From Kineococcus gynurae (GTDB lineage: Bacteria > Actinomycetota > Actinomycetes > Actinomycetales > Kineococcaceae), in the NCBI RefSeq assembly GCF_050871315.1, contig NZ_JBJLRE010000016.1: a stretch of DNA of 64,000 nucleotides; one strand, given 5' to 3'. The notes beneath the pieces are model-generated. The model saw only the letters and a program-made list of their open reading frames with translations. It made no database searches and was not told where the DNA came from. Position numbers and translations under genes: made by a program. Of the stretch, positions 40,813 through 49,938 are shown in pieces. Within the stretch, counting starts at the first letter, position 1, and each line of letters starts with the position of its first letter.

Positions 40813-43110
40813 TCAGCGGTCGTCGGCGCTCTCGTCGGCGGCGTCGGCGGGGACGCCGGCCGGGCGGGGGCTGCGCGGACGGGTCGGCGTCGGCTTGAGC
40901 CCGATCCGTCCGGCCGTCGCCGGGGTCGGTTCCGGAGTCGGTTCGTCACCGGCCCCGGTCGGGGGGGCCGGCTCCGGTGCGGCCGCGGGCGGTTCCCCGC
41001 CCCCGGCCCGGGCCCGGTCCACCCCGGCCTGGAAACCGGACAGCATCGACCGCACGTCGGCGGGGGCGCGGCGCTGCCGGGACTCCGGCGTGGGACGGGG
41101 TTCCGGGGCGGGGGTCTCCACCACGGGGGCCGCCGGACGTCGGACCAGCGGAACCCCGCCGGCCGCCACCTGCGGGACGTAGCGTCCGGGGTCCTCGGAC
41201 TCGACCGGGGCCTTTTCCGCCGCGACCTCCGCGACCTCCGCGACCTCCGCGACCTCCGCGACCTCCGCGACCTCACGGTCGACCGGTTCGACCGGGGCCG
41301 GTCCGGCCCCGGGTGCCTCGACGGACGTCCCGCCGGGTTCCGGTGCCGCATCCGTGGTCCCGGGACGGGTTCCCGGCGTGGTGGTCGGGACGTCCACGGG
41401 CGACGCGGCGTCGGACTTCCGACGGTTCCGGGTGCGGCGCCGCGTCCGCGCGGCCGAGGTCTCGGCGGGCGGCGGGTCGAACCAGCCCGACGCGTCGACC
41501 GGCCGCAACCCCTCGGTCGGCGCGGGGGCCGCCGCCTCGGCGCGGGCCTGCACGCTCATCTCGTCCTCGATCTCGCGGGCGATCTCGGGCGTGATGAGCG
41601 GCGGGACGATCGGGGTGCTCGTCGAGTAGCGGCCCCCCTTGCGCGTGGACCAGAACGCCGCGGCCACCCCGCGCCGCTGCGCCGGGTGCCGACGGCTCGC
41701 GCGGTGCCGACCGGCCTTGGGGAGGATGTCCTCGGCCGCCCCGAGCGTCGCGGGCATCACCTGCGGGGTGCGCTGGGGCATCTCGACGGCGTCCGTGCCG
41801 TCGGCGACCGCGACCGGCACGAACTCCGACGTGCTCTCGCCCCAGGTGAAGCGGGTCAGGTCCGGGGTGACGATGGTGTCGGCGCCGGCCCCCGCGTCGG
41901 TTCCGACCGCCGCGACCACCGGTTCCGTCGGGACGGCCGGTTCCGTCGAATCGGGCGACGGGGTGGTCGCGGGGTCGACGAGGTCGCCGAACGGGTCCAG
42001 GTCGTCGAGGCCGGCGAGGTCGTCGGTCACCGCCGGGTCGGACATCGCGGGTTCGAACAGCGTAGGCGGCAGGACCAGGGTGATCGTCGTCCCGTCCCCG
42101 GGTTCGGCGGCGAACTCGATCTCGACGTCCAGCCGCGCGGCGAGTCGCCCGACCACGTAGAACCCCAGGCAGGGCGAACCGATGAACTCCTCGCCGCCCG
42201 CTCCCCCGGCCAGGATGCGGTAGCCGGCGGTGCTGATGTCCTCCTCGCTCATCCCGAGCCCGCCGTCGGCGATGCTGAGCTCCACCCCGCGGTCGGTCTC
42301 CTGGGTGCGGACCAGCACGCGCTTGTCCGGGTCGGAGAACCGGGTGGCGTTGTCCAGCAGCTCGGCGACGAGGTGGGCCGCGGGCAGCGCGAGGTAGCCG
42401 TGGACCCGACGTTCGGTGCCGGGCGCCAGGTCGACCCGGGCGTAGGCCTCGATCTCACCCGCCGCGGTCCGGACGACGTCGGAGAGGGCGAGCGGGGTGC
42501 GTAGCTGACGCCCCGAGGGCGTCCCGGCCAGGACGAGCAGGGATTCGGCGTTGCGCCGCATCCGGGTCGCCAGGTGGTCCAGGACGAACAGCTTCTCGAG
42601 GTCGTCGGGGTCCTGCTCGCTGCGTTCGAGGGAGTCGAGCAGGGTCAGCTGCCGCGAGAGGAGGGTCTGGTCGCGGCGGGCCACGGTGACGATGGTCTGG
42701 GTGATGCCGACCCGGAGTGCGGCCTGCTCCTGGACGATCTGCGCGGTGGTCCCCCCGAGGTCGGCGAGCACCGTCTCCAGCCGGCCCACCTCGTCGGCCT
42801 CGCCGGCCTCGTCGGGACGCGTGATGCTGAGGCCCCCGTCGCCGCTGAGCAGACCGGGCAGCTCCTCGCGCAGCCGACCGGTGGTGGCGGCGAGGTCGTC
42901 GAGCCGGGCCAGGGCGTGCCGGGCCGCGGCCACCGAGACCACGGCGCCGACCGTCAGCAGCACCAGACCACCCAGGGCCAGCGGGAGCTGCAGGGCCCCG
43001 CCGGTCGATCCGGCGACGGCCACGAGACCCAGGACGGCGAGCAGCAGAAGGAGCAGGGGCACCGCCAGGGTGACGAGCAGCGATGCGCGAATGCTGAGGT
43101 TCCGCAGCAT
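40813..43110 (-). CDS. cvnA: Conservon sensor histidine kinase-like protein (CvnA-type)
   Basis: 765 residues from ATG 43110 (AAGG 7 nt upstream; in-frame starts further upstream are less likely). Two hydrophobic helices near the N terminus (about 10-35 and 40-60) are followed by a helical region and an HATPase domain with VAELLDNATRFSDPDK (N box) and SIADGGLGMSEEDI / GFYVVGRLAARL (G boxes). No clear phosphoacceptor H-box was seen, as in other CvnA proteins. The C-terminal about 380 residues are a low-complexity Pro/Glu/Ala/Arg tail containing a 9-bp repeat. First gene of the conservon. Confidence 0.88.
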   Translation of the reverse strand: MLRNLSIRASLLVTLAVPLLLLLLAVLGLVAVAGSTGGALQLPLALGGLVLLTVGAVVSVAAARHALARLDDLAATTGRLREELPGLLSGDGGLSITRPDEAGEADEVGRLETVLADLGGTTAQIVQEQAALRVGITQTIVTVARRDQTLLSRQLTLLDSLERSEQDPDDLEKLFVLDHLATRMRRNAESLLVLAGTPSGRQLRTPLALSDVVRTAAGEIEAYARVDLAPGTERRVHGYLALPAAHLVAELLDNATRFSDPDKRVLVRTQETDRGVELSIADGGLGMSEEDISTAGYRILAGGAGGEEFIGSPCLGFYVVGRLAARLDVEIEFAAEPGDGTTITLVLPPTLFEPAMSDPAVTDDLAGLDDLDPFGDLVDPATTPSPDSTEPAVPTEPVVAAVGTDAGAGADTIVTPDLTRFTWGESTSEFVPVAVADGTDAVEMPQRTPQVMPATLGAAEDILPKAGRHRASRRHPAQRRGVAAAFWSTRKGGRYSTSTPIVPPLITPEIAREIEDEMSVQARAEAAAPAPTEGLRPVDASGWFDPPPAETSAARTRRRTRNRRKSDAASPVDVPTTTPGTRPGTTDAAPEPGGTSVEAPGAGPAPVEPVDREVAEVAEVAEVAEVAEVAAEKAPVESEDPGRYVPQVAAGGVPLVRRPAAPVVETPAPEPRPTPESRQRRAPADVRSMLSGFQAGVDRARAGGGEPPAAAPEPAPPTGAGDEPTPEPTPATAGRIGLKPTPTRPRSPRPAGVPADAADESADDR
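41224..41268. repeat. 9-bp tandem repeat x5 in the CvnA tail
   Basis: GACCTCCGC is repeated five times without error, with near-matching units at both ends. Read on the minus strand it encodes repeated Glu-Val-Ala. Length changes would keep the frame. Confidence 0.88.
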
Positions 43111-43311
43111 GACGACCTTCCGGGCCGGAGGTGGAGCAGACGTCTGGCTATCGGCCACCGAACGGCCGATCCGAGCCGGACGGGGGAACGAGTGGGACGG
43201 GTGGGACGGTTGAGGACGAGCAGGACGTTGTGATCGAACCGTCGTCCCGTCCGTCCCGCGAGTTACCGCGTGTCGCATAGTAGCTACAAAGAGTCACGTC
43301 AGGGAGGGTCG

Positions 43312-43914
43312 ATGCGCTCGCTCGTGGTGGTCGTGGCCGGCGGCGCGGGTCGCCGGTTCCGGTCCGGGGGCGGGGGTGAGGACAAGCTCGCGGCGCCCCT
43401 GGGCCGCTCGACGGTGCTGGGTCGGCTTCTGGCCGATCTCGACCGACTGCGCGAGGAGGGTGTCGTCGACGACCTGCTGCTGGTGGGACCCGATCGCGGC
43501 GAGGGGCGGCGCCGGGTCCGGGAGGACCCGCCGGGGGGTGGACCGGCGGCGGCGCTGGCCGCGGCCCTCGGTGCCGCCGGGCCCGACGTCGACGTCCTCG
43601 TGCTCCTCGGCGCCGACCAACCCTTCGCCGCCTCCGCCGTCCCACGCCTGCTCGGGGCCCTGTCCGAGGACCCCACCGCGGCCGGGGTCCTCGGCCGCGA
43701 CCCGTCCGGGTACCCCCAGCCGCTGCTGTCGGCCCACCGGCGCGCGCGCCTCGGGGTCCCGGTCCCGGGGGCCCCGCTGCGGGCCGCGTTCGGCACCCCG
43801 CTGCTGGACGTCGCCCTCACCGACCGGGAGTGCCTCGACGTCGACACCCCCGACGACCTGGACCGCGCGTCCCGGGCGATCTCCGGCGGTGCGGGGCGTC
43901 CGGGGCGGTCGTAG
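43312..43914 (+). CDS. MobA-like nucleotidyltransferase
   Basis: 200 residues from ATG 43312 with AGGGAGGG 4 nt upstream. The N-terminal nucleotide-binding loop (VVVVAGGAGRRFRSGGGGEDKLAAPLGRSTVL) and the LVLLGADQPF metal site are typical of the MobA/MocA NTP-transferase family, followed by GYPQPLLSAH and a C-terminal DVDTPDDLDRA. It would transfer GMP or CMP to molybdopterin. The glycine-rich insertion in the loop is longer than usual. MobA versus MocA is not resolved; no other cofactor gene is adjacent. Confidence 0.8.
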   Translation: MRSLVVVVAGGAGRRFRSGGGGEDKLAAPLGRSTVLGRLLADLDRLREEGVVDDLLLVGPDRGEGRRRVREDPPGGGPAAALAAALGAAGPDVDVLVLLGADQPFAASAVPRLLGALSEDPTAAGVLGRDPSGYPQPLLSAHRRARLGVPVPGAPLRAAFGTPLLDVALTDRECLDVDTPDDLDRASRAISGGAGRPGRS

Positions 43915-43924
43915 GGTCCGCAGG

Positions 43925-44911
43925 GTGCGCGCCGTCCTCGTCGAAGCCCCCGGTGACCCCGGGTCGCTGCTGGTCCGCGACGTGCCGGACCCCGTCCCCG
44001 CCGCCGGCGAGGTGCTCGTGGACGTGGTCGCGGCGGGGGTGAACCGGGCCGACGTCATGCAGCGGCAGGGCCACTACCCGCCCCCGCCGGGCGCCTCGGA
44101 GGTCCTCGGGCTGGAGGTGTCCGGCCGCGTCGCCGCCGTGGGCGACGGGGTCGAGGACTGGCCGGTCGGGACCGAGGTCTGCGCGCTGCTGGCGGGGGGC
44201 GGGTACGCCGAGCGCGTGGCCGTCCCGGTCGGGCAGGTGCTGCCCGTGCCCGCCGGGGTCGGGCTGGTCGAGGCGGCCGCCCTGCCCGAGGTCACCTGCA
44301 CGGTGTGGAGCAACGTGTTCCTGGGCGCGGGGCTGCGTCCCGGCGACCTCCTGCTCGTCCACGGGGGCGGCAGCGGCATCGGGACCATGGCGATCCAGCT
44401 GGCCACCGCGATCGGCGCCCGGGTCGCGGTGACCGCGGGCAGCGCCGGGAAGTTGCAGCGGTGCGCCGAGTTCGGCGCCGAGATCCTCGTGAACTACCGC
44501 GAGCAGGATTTCGTCGCCGAGATCGCCGCCGCCACCGACGGGCGGGGGGCCGACGTGGTGCTCGACGTCGTCGGGGCGAAGTACCTGTCCCGCAACGTGG
44601 AGGTGCTCGCCCGGCACGGTCGTCTCGTCGTCGTGGGCCTGCAGGGGGGCGCCCGGGCCGAGCTCGACCTGGCGGCGCTGCTGGCGAAGTGCGCCTCCGT
44701 CACCGCCACGGCCCTGCGGTCGCGACCCGCGGCGGAGAAGGCGGAGATCGTCGACAGCGTGCGCGACCACGTCTGGCCCCTGGTGGCCGACGGCGCCGTG
44801 CGTCCGGTCGTGGACCGCACCTTCGGACTGGAGGAGGTCGCCGAGGCCCACCGGCTGCTGGAGGAGTCCGGGCACGTCGGCAAGATCCTGCTCACCACGG
44901 GTGCCGCGTGA
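43925..44911 (+). CDS. NAD(P)H:quinone oxidoreductase (PIG3/zeta-crystallin type)
   Basis: 328 residues from GTG 43925, 10 nt after the MobA-like stop. Medium-chain reductase fold without zinc ligands: GVNRADVMQRQGHYPPPPG, LGLEVSGRVAAVGDGV, then the Rossmann motif LLVHGGGSGIGTMAIQLA. The NRADxxQRxGxYPPPPG signature is typical of the PIG3/QorB subgroup, which reduces quinones with NADPH. The next gene starts 10 nt later. Confidence 0.9.
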   Translation: MRAVLVEAPGDPGSLLVRDVPDPVPAAGEVLVDVVAAGVNRADVMQRQGHYPPPPGASEVLGLEVSGRVAAVGDGVEDWPVGTEVCALLAGGGYAERVAVPVGQVLPVPAGVGLVEAAALPEVTCTVWSNVFLGAGLRPGDLLLVHGGGSGIGTMAIQLATAIGARVAVTAGSAGKLQRCAEFGAEILVNYREQDFVAEIAAATDGRGADVVLDVVGAKYLSRNVEVLARHGRLVVVGLQGGARAELDLAALLAKCASVTATALRSRPAAEKAEIVDSVRDHVWPLVADGAVRPVVDRTFGLEEVAEAHRLLEESGHVGKILLTTGAA

Positions 44912-44921
44912 GCGGCGCCAC

Positions 44922-46694
44922 GTGAGTTCCGCGCGACTCGCGGCACCCCCCGCGCTGGGCCGCGAGTTCCCCCCGCACGTCCTGCGCGACTACGCCCTCA
45001 TCGCCGACGGTGCCCGGGGCGGCCTGGTGGGGCCGCGCGGGGACATCGTCTGGATGTGCGCGCCGCACTGGCACGACGACGCGATCTTCTCCTCGCTGCT
45101 CGGGGGACGCGGGGTCTTCGCCGTCACCCCGACCCACCCCTTCGTCTGGGGCGGGCACTACGAGGACGGCACCCTGATCTTCCGGCACCGGTGGGTGAGC
45201 CGCGGGGACGGCACGATGACCTGCCGCGACGCGCTCGGCATGCCCAGCCGACCGGACAAGGCCGTGGTGCTGCGGCAGGTGCACGCCGAGGCCGGGGACG
45301 CCCAGGTCGAGGTCGTCCTCGACCTCCGCTCCGGGTTCGGGGCCCGGTCGTTGCGCGAGCTGCACCGCGACGACGACGGGGTCTTCACCGCCCGCACGGG
45401 AGATCTCCGGGTCCGGTTGACGGGTCTGCCGCAGGCCCGGGTCGACGACGACGGCGTCCTGCGCGCCGAGCTGCGCGTGCCGGCCGGTCAGCGGCACGAC
45501 CTCGTGCTGGAGGTCGGGACCGGGCACTTCGACGAACGCGTCGACCCCGCCCACTCCTGGACGGCCACGGAGCACACCTGGCGCTCCGCGGTCCCGGAGG
45601 TCGAGAACTCCGTCGCCCCCGCGGAGGCCCGGCACTCCTACGCGGTGATCCGGGGACTCACGTCCGACGACGGTGGCATGGTCGCCGCGGCCACGATGTC
45701 GCTGCCCGAGCACGCCAGCAAGGGCCGCAGCTACGACTACCGCTACGCCTGGATCCGGGACCAGTGCTACGCCGGGTTGGCGATGGCCCAGTGCGGCGGC
45801 CCCTACCCGCTGTTCGACTCCCTCGTCCGGTTCGTCACCGGCCGGGTGCTCGAGGACGGGCGGGACCTCGTGCCCGCCTACACCGTCCTCGGCGCCCCCG
45901 TCCCCGAGGAACGCTCGGTCGGGCTGCCCGGGTATCCGGGCGGGTGGGACATCGCGGGCAACCACGTGCGCAAGCAGTTCCAGCTCGACGCGTTCGGCGA
46001 GGTGCTGCAACTGCTCGCCACCGCCGAGGCCTTCGACCGGCTCGACGCCGACGGGTGGCGGGCGGTGGAACTCGCCGTGGCGACGATCGCGGAGCGGTGG
46101 GACGAACCCGAGGCCGGGATCTGGGAGATCCAGGACGACTGGTGGGCCCATTCCCGGTTGGAGTGCGTGGCGGGGCTGCGCAGCATCGCCTCGGTCGCCA
46201 ACCCCGCCGACGCCGCCCGGGCCGCGACCCTGGCCGACAAGATCCTCGCGGCGACGGCCGAACGCTGCCTGCACCCGACCGAGGGGCGGTGGCAACGCAG
46301 TCCCTCCGAACCGGGGGTCGACGCCGCGCTGCTGCGGCCCTCGCTGCACGGCGGGATCCCGGTCGACGACCCGCGGCAGCGCGCCACGCTGCGGGCGGTG
46401 CAACGCGACCTGGTCCAGGACCACCACGTCTACCGCTACTCCCCCGACTCGATGCCGTTGGGCAGCACCGAGGGTGCGTTCCTGCTCTGCGGGTTCATCC
46501 TCGCCGAGAACCTGCACGCCGTCGGCGACGAGGTCGAGGCGTTCCGGGTGTTCGAGCGCAACCGGGCCGCCTGCGGTCCCGCCGCCCTGCTGAGCGAGGA
46601 GTGGGACGTCGGGCAGCGGCAGCTGCGCGGGAACCTGCCGCAGGCGTTCGTCCACGCGGGGCTCATCTCGAGCTCGGTGCGGCTCGCCGGCTGA
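44922..46694 (+). CDS. Glycoside hydrolase family 15 protein
   Basis: 590 residues from GTG 44922 (a GTG 21 bp upstream is possible and would overlap the previous gene). The N-terminal beta-sandwich starts LRDYALIADGARGGLVGPRGDIVW, typical of bacterial GH15. The (alpha/alpha)6 domain contains SYDYRYAWIRDQCYAGLAM, the general-acid region EAGIWEIQDDWWAHSRLEC and the base region PLGSTEGAFLLCGF. Members hydrolyse alpha-glucosides such as maltooligosaccharides or trehalose. No signal peptide is visible, so it acts in the cytoplasm, perhaps in glycogen or trehalose turnover. Confidence 0.88.
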   Translation: MSSARLAAPPALGREFPPHVLRDYALIADGARGGLVGPRGDIVWMCAPHWHDDAIFSSLLGGRGVFAVTPTHPFVWGGHYEDGTLIFRHRWVSRGDGTMTCRDALGMPSRPDKAVVLRQVHAEAGDAQVEVVLDLRSGFGARSLRELHRDDDGVFTARTGDLRVRLTGLPQARVDDDGVLRAELRVPAGQRHDLVLEVGTGHFDERVDPAHSWTATEHTWRSAVPEVENSVAPAEARHSYAVIRGLTSDDGGMVAAATMSLPEHASKGRSYDYRYAWIRDQCYAGLAMAQCGGPYPLFDSLVRFVTGRVLEDGRDLVPAYTVLGAPVPEERSVGLPGYPGGWDIAGNHVRKQFQLDAFGEVLQLLATAEAFDRLDADGWRAVELAVATIAERWDEPEAGIWEIQDDWWAHSRLECVAGLRSIASVANPADAARAATLADKILAATAERCLHPTEGRWQRSPSEPGVDAALLRPSLHGGIPVDDPRQRATLRAVQRDLVQDHHVYRYSPDSMPLGSTEGAFLLCGFILAENLHAVGDEVEAFRVFERNRAACGPAALLSEEWDVGQRQLRGNLPQAFVHAGLISSSVRLAG

Positions 46695-46730
46695 CCGTGC
46701 GTCTGCCGGGGCCCTCGGCGGTCCCTGTCG

Positions 46731-46750
46731 TGGGTAGACAGGTCTACCCA
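46731..46750. promoter_or_regulatory. Perfect 20-bp palindromic operator upstream of a TetR gene
   Basis: TGGGTAGACAGGTCTACCCA has 9-bp arms around AG. The TAGAC(N)GTCTA core is the type bound by a group of TetR repressors that control drug exporters. It lies 20 bp before the TetR start and very likely overlaps its promoter. Confidence 0.8.
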
Positions 46751-46770
46751 TTTTGCTGGAAGATGCCTGC

Positions 46771-47361
46771 GTGCCGGAAGCCACGACCCCCGCCCGACGA
46801 CGACCCGCCCGGGAGCGGCTGCTGGCCGCCGCCGCCCGGCGGTTCTACGCCGACGGCATCGCGGCCACCGGGATCGACACGGTCACCGCCGAGGCCGGGG
46901 TCGCGAAGATGAGCCTCTACAACAACTTCGCCTCCAAGGCCGACCTCGTGCAGGCCTACCTGGAGGCCCGCCACCAGGAGTGGCTCGACCTTCACGCGGC
47001 CCGGGTCGCGGTCGCGACCTCCCCCCAGGAGCGGGTGCTGGCGGTCTTCGACGCCTACCTGGACCACGCCGAGAGCGCCTACGAGCACGGGTTCCGCGGC
47101 TGCGGTCTGCTGAACGCCGCCGCCGAGCTCCCCGTGGGGGACCCGGGACGCTCGACCGCGCACCGGCACAAGCAGGAGGTGCTGGGTCTCGTGCGCACCC
47201 ACCTCGGCGAGCTGACCTCTGCCCGGCACGCGAACGACCTGGCCGATCACTTGTTCTTCCTGCTGGAGGGGTCCATGGCGCGCGCGGGACTGGAGGGCGA
47301 CCCGGCCCCGATCGTGCGGGCCCGGACACTCGCGGGAACGCTCCTGGCGACCGTGCCGTGA
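46771..47361 (+). CDS. TetR-family repressor of the downstream exporter
   Basis: 196 residues from GTG 46771 (TTG 46753 is in frame but abuts the palindrome). N-terminal HTH: RERLLAAAARRFYADGIAATGIDTVTAEAGVAKMSLYNNF at about residues 12-52. The ligand domain is typical in length and contains YEHGFRGCGLLNAAAELP, seen in the YxaF/LmrA-like group. The palindrome just upstream implies autoregulation. Its stop overlaps the exporter start (GTGA). Confidence 0.88.
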   Translation: MPEATTPARRRPARERLLAAAARRFYADGIAATGIDTVTAEAGVAKMSLYNNFASKADLVQAYLEARHQEWLDLHAARVAVATSPQERVLAVFDAYLDHAESAYEHGFRGCGLLNAAAELPVGDPGRSTAHRHKQEVLGLVRTHLGELTSARHANDLADHLFFLLEGSMARAGLEGDPAPIVRARTLAGTLLATVP

Positions 47362-48374
47362 TCCCGGTCCTGCTCGCCTCCCTGCTCTGGGGGACCACCG
47401 GGACCGCCGCCACCCTGCTGCCGTCCAACGTCACCCCGCTCGCCGTGGGCGCCGCCACGATGGCCCTCGGCGGGATCGTCCTCGCCCTCAGCGCGCCCCG
47501 CCGGGTCGCCGTGGTTCTGCGCGGTGGACGCGGGACCTGGCGAGAACTGGTTCCGGGTGCGGTGCTCGTGGGCGTCTACCCCCTCGCCTTCTACTCGTCC
47601 ATGAGCCTGGCCGGGGTGGCCATCGGCAACGTGGTCTCGCTCGGGACCGCCCCGGTCTTCGCCGTCGTCCTGGAACTCCTCCGGGAAACTCCGTCCCGCC
47701 GCCGTCCGCCGTCGGCCCGATGGATGCGGGCCGCCGGGGCCTCGGTCGCCGGGGTCGCGATCCTCGCCCTGTTCGGCCACGGTCCCGCACCCGGCGGTCC
47801 CGGCACCGAACCCCCGAACGTCCCGCTCGGGATCGCCTGCGGCGCGGTGGCCGGCCTGGCTTACGCCGGGTACACCGGAACCGCGGGCCGGCTCCTGGCC
47901 GACGGGTTCCCGTCGCGCGGTGCGGTCGGCGCGCAGTTCGGCCTGGGCGCACTCCTGCTGTGGCCGGTACTGATCCTGACCGGCGGCCCGTTGCTCGGCG
48001 ACGCACCCGCCGCGGGGTCCGCCTCGGAACTCGCGCTGGCCCTCGGGAACCCCGCTCCGTGGCAGGTCGTCACCTACCTCGCCCTCGGTCCGATGGTCAT
48101 CGCGTACCTGTTGTTCGGCCACGGGTTGCGCTCGGTGACGAGTTCGCAGGCGACCACGCTCACCCTCGTCGAACCTTTCGCGGCAACCCTGCTGGCGGTC
48201 CTCGTCCTCGGTGAACGGCTGACGGCGACGGGCTGGCTGGGCCTGGGAATGGTGCTGTGCGGGGTGATCGCCGTGGCGCGGCAGAGCTCCCGTCCGGACC
48301 GGGCCGGAACCGCCCGGGAGGGTGTCGTGCTGACTCGGCGGACCGCGGGTGCGCCTGCGTCCGTCGACCGCTGA
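47358..48374 (+). CDS. EamA/DMT-family exporter
   Basis: 338 residues from GTG 47358, overlapping the TetR stop. Ten hydrophobic segments in two five-helix EamA repeats; the second repeat ends VEPFAATLLAVLVLGERLTATGWLGLGMVLCGVIAV, the standard DMT closing motif. It exports metabolites or drugs across the cytoplasmic membrane; the substrate is unknown but should be linked to the TetR ligand. The C-terminal about 30 residues are a cytoplasmic tail. Confidence 0.9.
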   Translation: MIPVLLASLLWGTTGTAATLLPSNVTPLAVGAATMALGGIVLALSAPRRVAVVLRGGRGTWRELVPGAVLVGVYPLAFYSSMSLAGVAIGNVVSLGTAPVFAVVLELLRETPSRRRPPSARWMRAAGASVAGVAILALFGHGPAPGGPGTEPPNVPLGIACGAVAGLAYAGYTGTAGRLLADGFPSRGAVGAQFGLGALLLWPVLILTGGPLLGDAPAAGSASELALALGNPAPWQVVTYLALGPMVIAYLLFGHGLRSVTSSQATTLTLVEPFAATLLAVLVLGERLTATGWLGLGMVLCGVIAVARQSSRPDRAGTAREGVVLTRRTAGAPASVDR

Positions 48375-48410
48375 CACACTGTGCGGCAACGTTTTCAGCT
48401 CGTTTTTCTC

Positions 48411-48439
48411 TTGATCAACGGGTGGTGTTCGAGTAGAAT
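48411..48439 (+). promoter_or_regulatory. Sigma-70-type promoter, probably leaderless, for the HNH gene
   Basis: TTGATC (48411-48416) and TAGAAT (48434-48439) are spaced by 17 bp. The ATG of the HNH gene begins 7 bp after the -10 box, where transcription should start, so the mRNA would be leaderless; no ribosome binding site is present. Confidence 0.7.
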
Positions 48440-48445
48440 TCGGAC

Positions 48446-49879
48446 ATGCTCACGGAGGTTGCCGAACCGGTCGCGTCGGCGCCGCGTGACGCTCTCACCG
48501 AGCTGCTGCAGGCTTCCGAACGGCTCCGCTCCACCGGTCACGCGATGGCGATCGACGCCGTGATCGCCCTGCTCGACTGGGTCCGCCGCGAGCACCCCGA
48601 CGTGGTCCGCGCCCGCGACCTCGGCTGCACCCGCGACGGGGAGGAACTCACCCCCGAACTGCTCGACCACCTCATCGCCGAGGTGGCCGCGATGATCCTG
48701 GCCGAGGCGCGGCACCTGTCCCACCTGCAAGCCGTCAGTCAGGTCGGGGATGCCCTCGACGCCGTGGCCGACCCGGTGCTGCACGACGCGTACCGGGCGG
48801 GGGCCATCACCGCCACCCATCGCGCAGTGATCCGCCGCGCCCACGACCGCCTCGCCGCCCGCGAAGCCACCCTCGTCCCCATCGAGCGTTCGGAGGGTGT
48901 TCGGGTGGGCGCGTTCGGGGAACCCGTTCTCGACGTTGACACACTCGCTGCCGCCCGGGCGGAGTTGACCGCCTCGGCGCTGGCCCACATCGCCACTGCT
49001 CATCCCACCCCGCAGCAGTTGGCCCGGCACTGCACGAAAGTCATCCGCCGACTCACCCCCGACTACGTTCCGGTCGCAGTCCGGGTCGCGGACGCGAACC
49101 GTCACGTCTCGGTCGACCTCTGCGACACCGGTGAGGATTCCGGTCTCTCCGCGCACCTCACCGCCCTGATCGGCAAGGACGTCGCGCTGCGCTTCGACCG
49201 GTGGTTGACCGCCGCCGCCGACGCGGCCGCCGACTACGCCACGGCCACCGGCACCCGTGACCACCGGACGCATCAGCAGCGCCGGGCCGACGTGTTCACC
49301 GACGTCCTCACCACCGCGATGCGCGACGGCGTCCCGGCCCTGTCGGACCCCACCGAGCTCGCGGAGGCGGGAGAGGGGAACCCGGTGAAGCACGTCCGCG
49401 CCCACCGCCCCGCCTCCTCCACCACCGACCACGTCACCATCGCCGCCCGCACGCTGCTGGGTCTGGACGACCATCCCGGTGAGGTCGCCGGCATCGGCCC
49501 GGTCCCCGCCGCCCTCGCCCGCGCGTTGGCCGCCGACGGCGACTGGCGGAGGATCCTCACCGACCCGGTGTCGGGCGAGGTTCTGGACGTGTCTCCGCGG
49601 GTCTACCGCCCCGGCGCCGCATTACGACGTTTCGTGCAGACGAGAGACCGCACCTGCACAACCCCGGGCTGTCTCGTCCCGGCGATTGACTGCGACCTCG
49701 ACCACCGGGTCCCGTTCGAAGAGGGCGGGCGGACGGTCCGGTCGAACCTGCACGCTTCCTGCCGACGGCATCACCGGCAGAAGACGCTGTACCTGTTCGA
49801 GCACCGCGCCGCCCACCGCCGTCGTCGCGCGGCGGTAGCCGGTGGCGGGTGGGGCGGTGACGCCACTCCCCCGTTCTGA
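48446..49879 (+). CDS. 13E12-type DUF222/HNH endonuclease protein
   Basis: 477 residues from ATG 48446. The N-terminal DUF222 domain (about 1-330) is helical. The C-terminal HNH nuclease has FVQTRDRTCTTPGCLVPAIDCDLDHRVPFEEGG and LHASCRRHHRQKT, with the zinc-binding cysteines and the catalytic DLDH histidine. These proteins are very abundant and often multi-copy in actinobacteria and may be mobile; their role is not known. A promoter giving a leaderless message is likely. Confidence 0.9.
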   Translation: MLTEVAEPVASAPRDALTELLQASERLRSTGHAMAIDAVIALLDWVRREHPDVVRARDLGCTRDGEELTPELLDHLIAEVAAMILAEARHLSHLQAVSQVGDALDAVADPVLHDAYRAGAITATHRAVIRRAHDRLAAREATLVPIERSEGVRVGAFGEPVLDVDTLAAARAELTASALAHIATAHPTPQQLARHCTKVIRRLTPDYVPVAVRVADANRHVSVDLCDTGEDSGLSAHLTALIGKDVALRFDRWLTAAADAAADYATATGTRDHRTHQQRRADVFTDVLTTAMRDGVPALSDPTELAEAGEGNPVKHVRAHRPASSTTDHVTIAARTLLGLDDHPGEVAGIGPVPAALARALAADGDWRRILTDPVSGEVLDVSPRVYRPGAALRRFVQTRDRTCTTPGCLVPAIDCDLDHRVPFEEGGRTVRSNLHASCRRHHRQKTLYLFEHRAAHRRRRAAVAGGGWGGDATPPF

Positions 49880-49938
49880 GCCCGTGCAACCTCCACGACC
49901 GGCTGTGGCGTACATGGTGGTGACGGAGGGGGTGGCGG

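Noticed and set aside
46731..46750. Terminator for the GH15 gene
   Set aside because: The palindrome lies 37 bp after the GH15 stop, but it has a 2-nt loop, no U-run and matches a TetR operator pattern just before a TetR gene; operator is the better reading.
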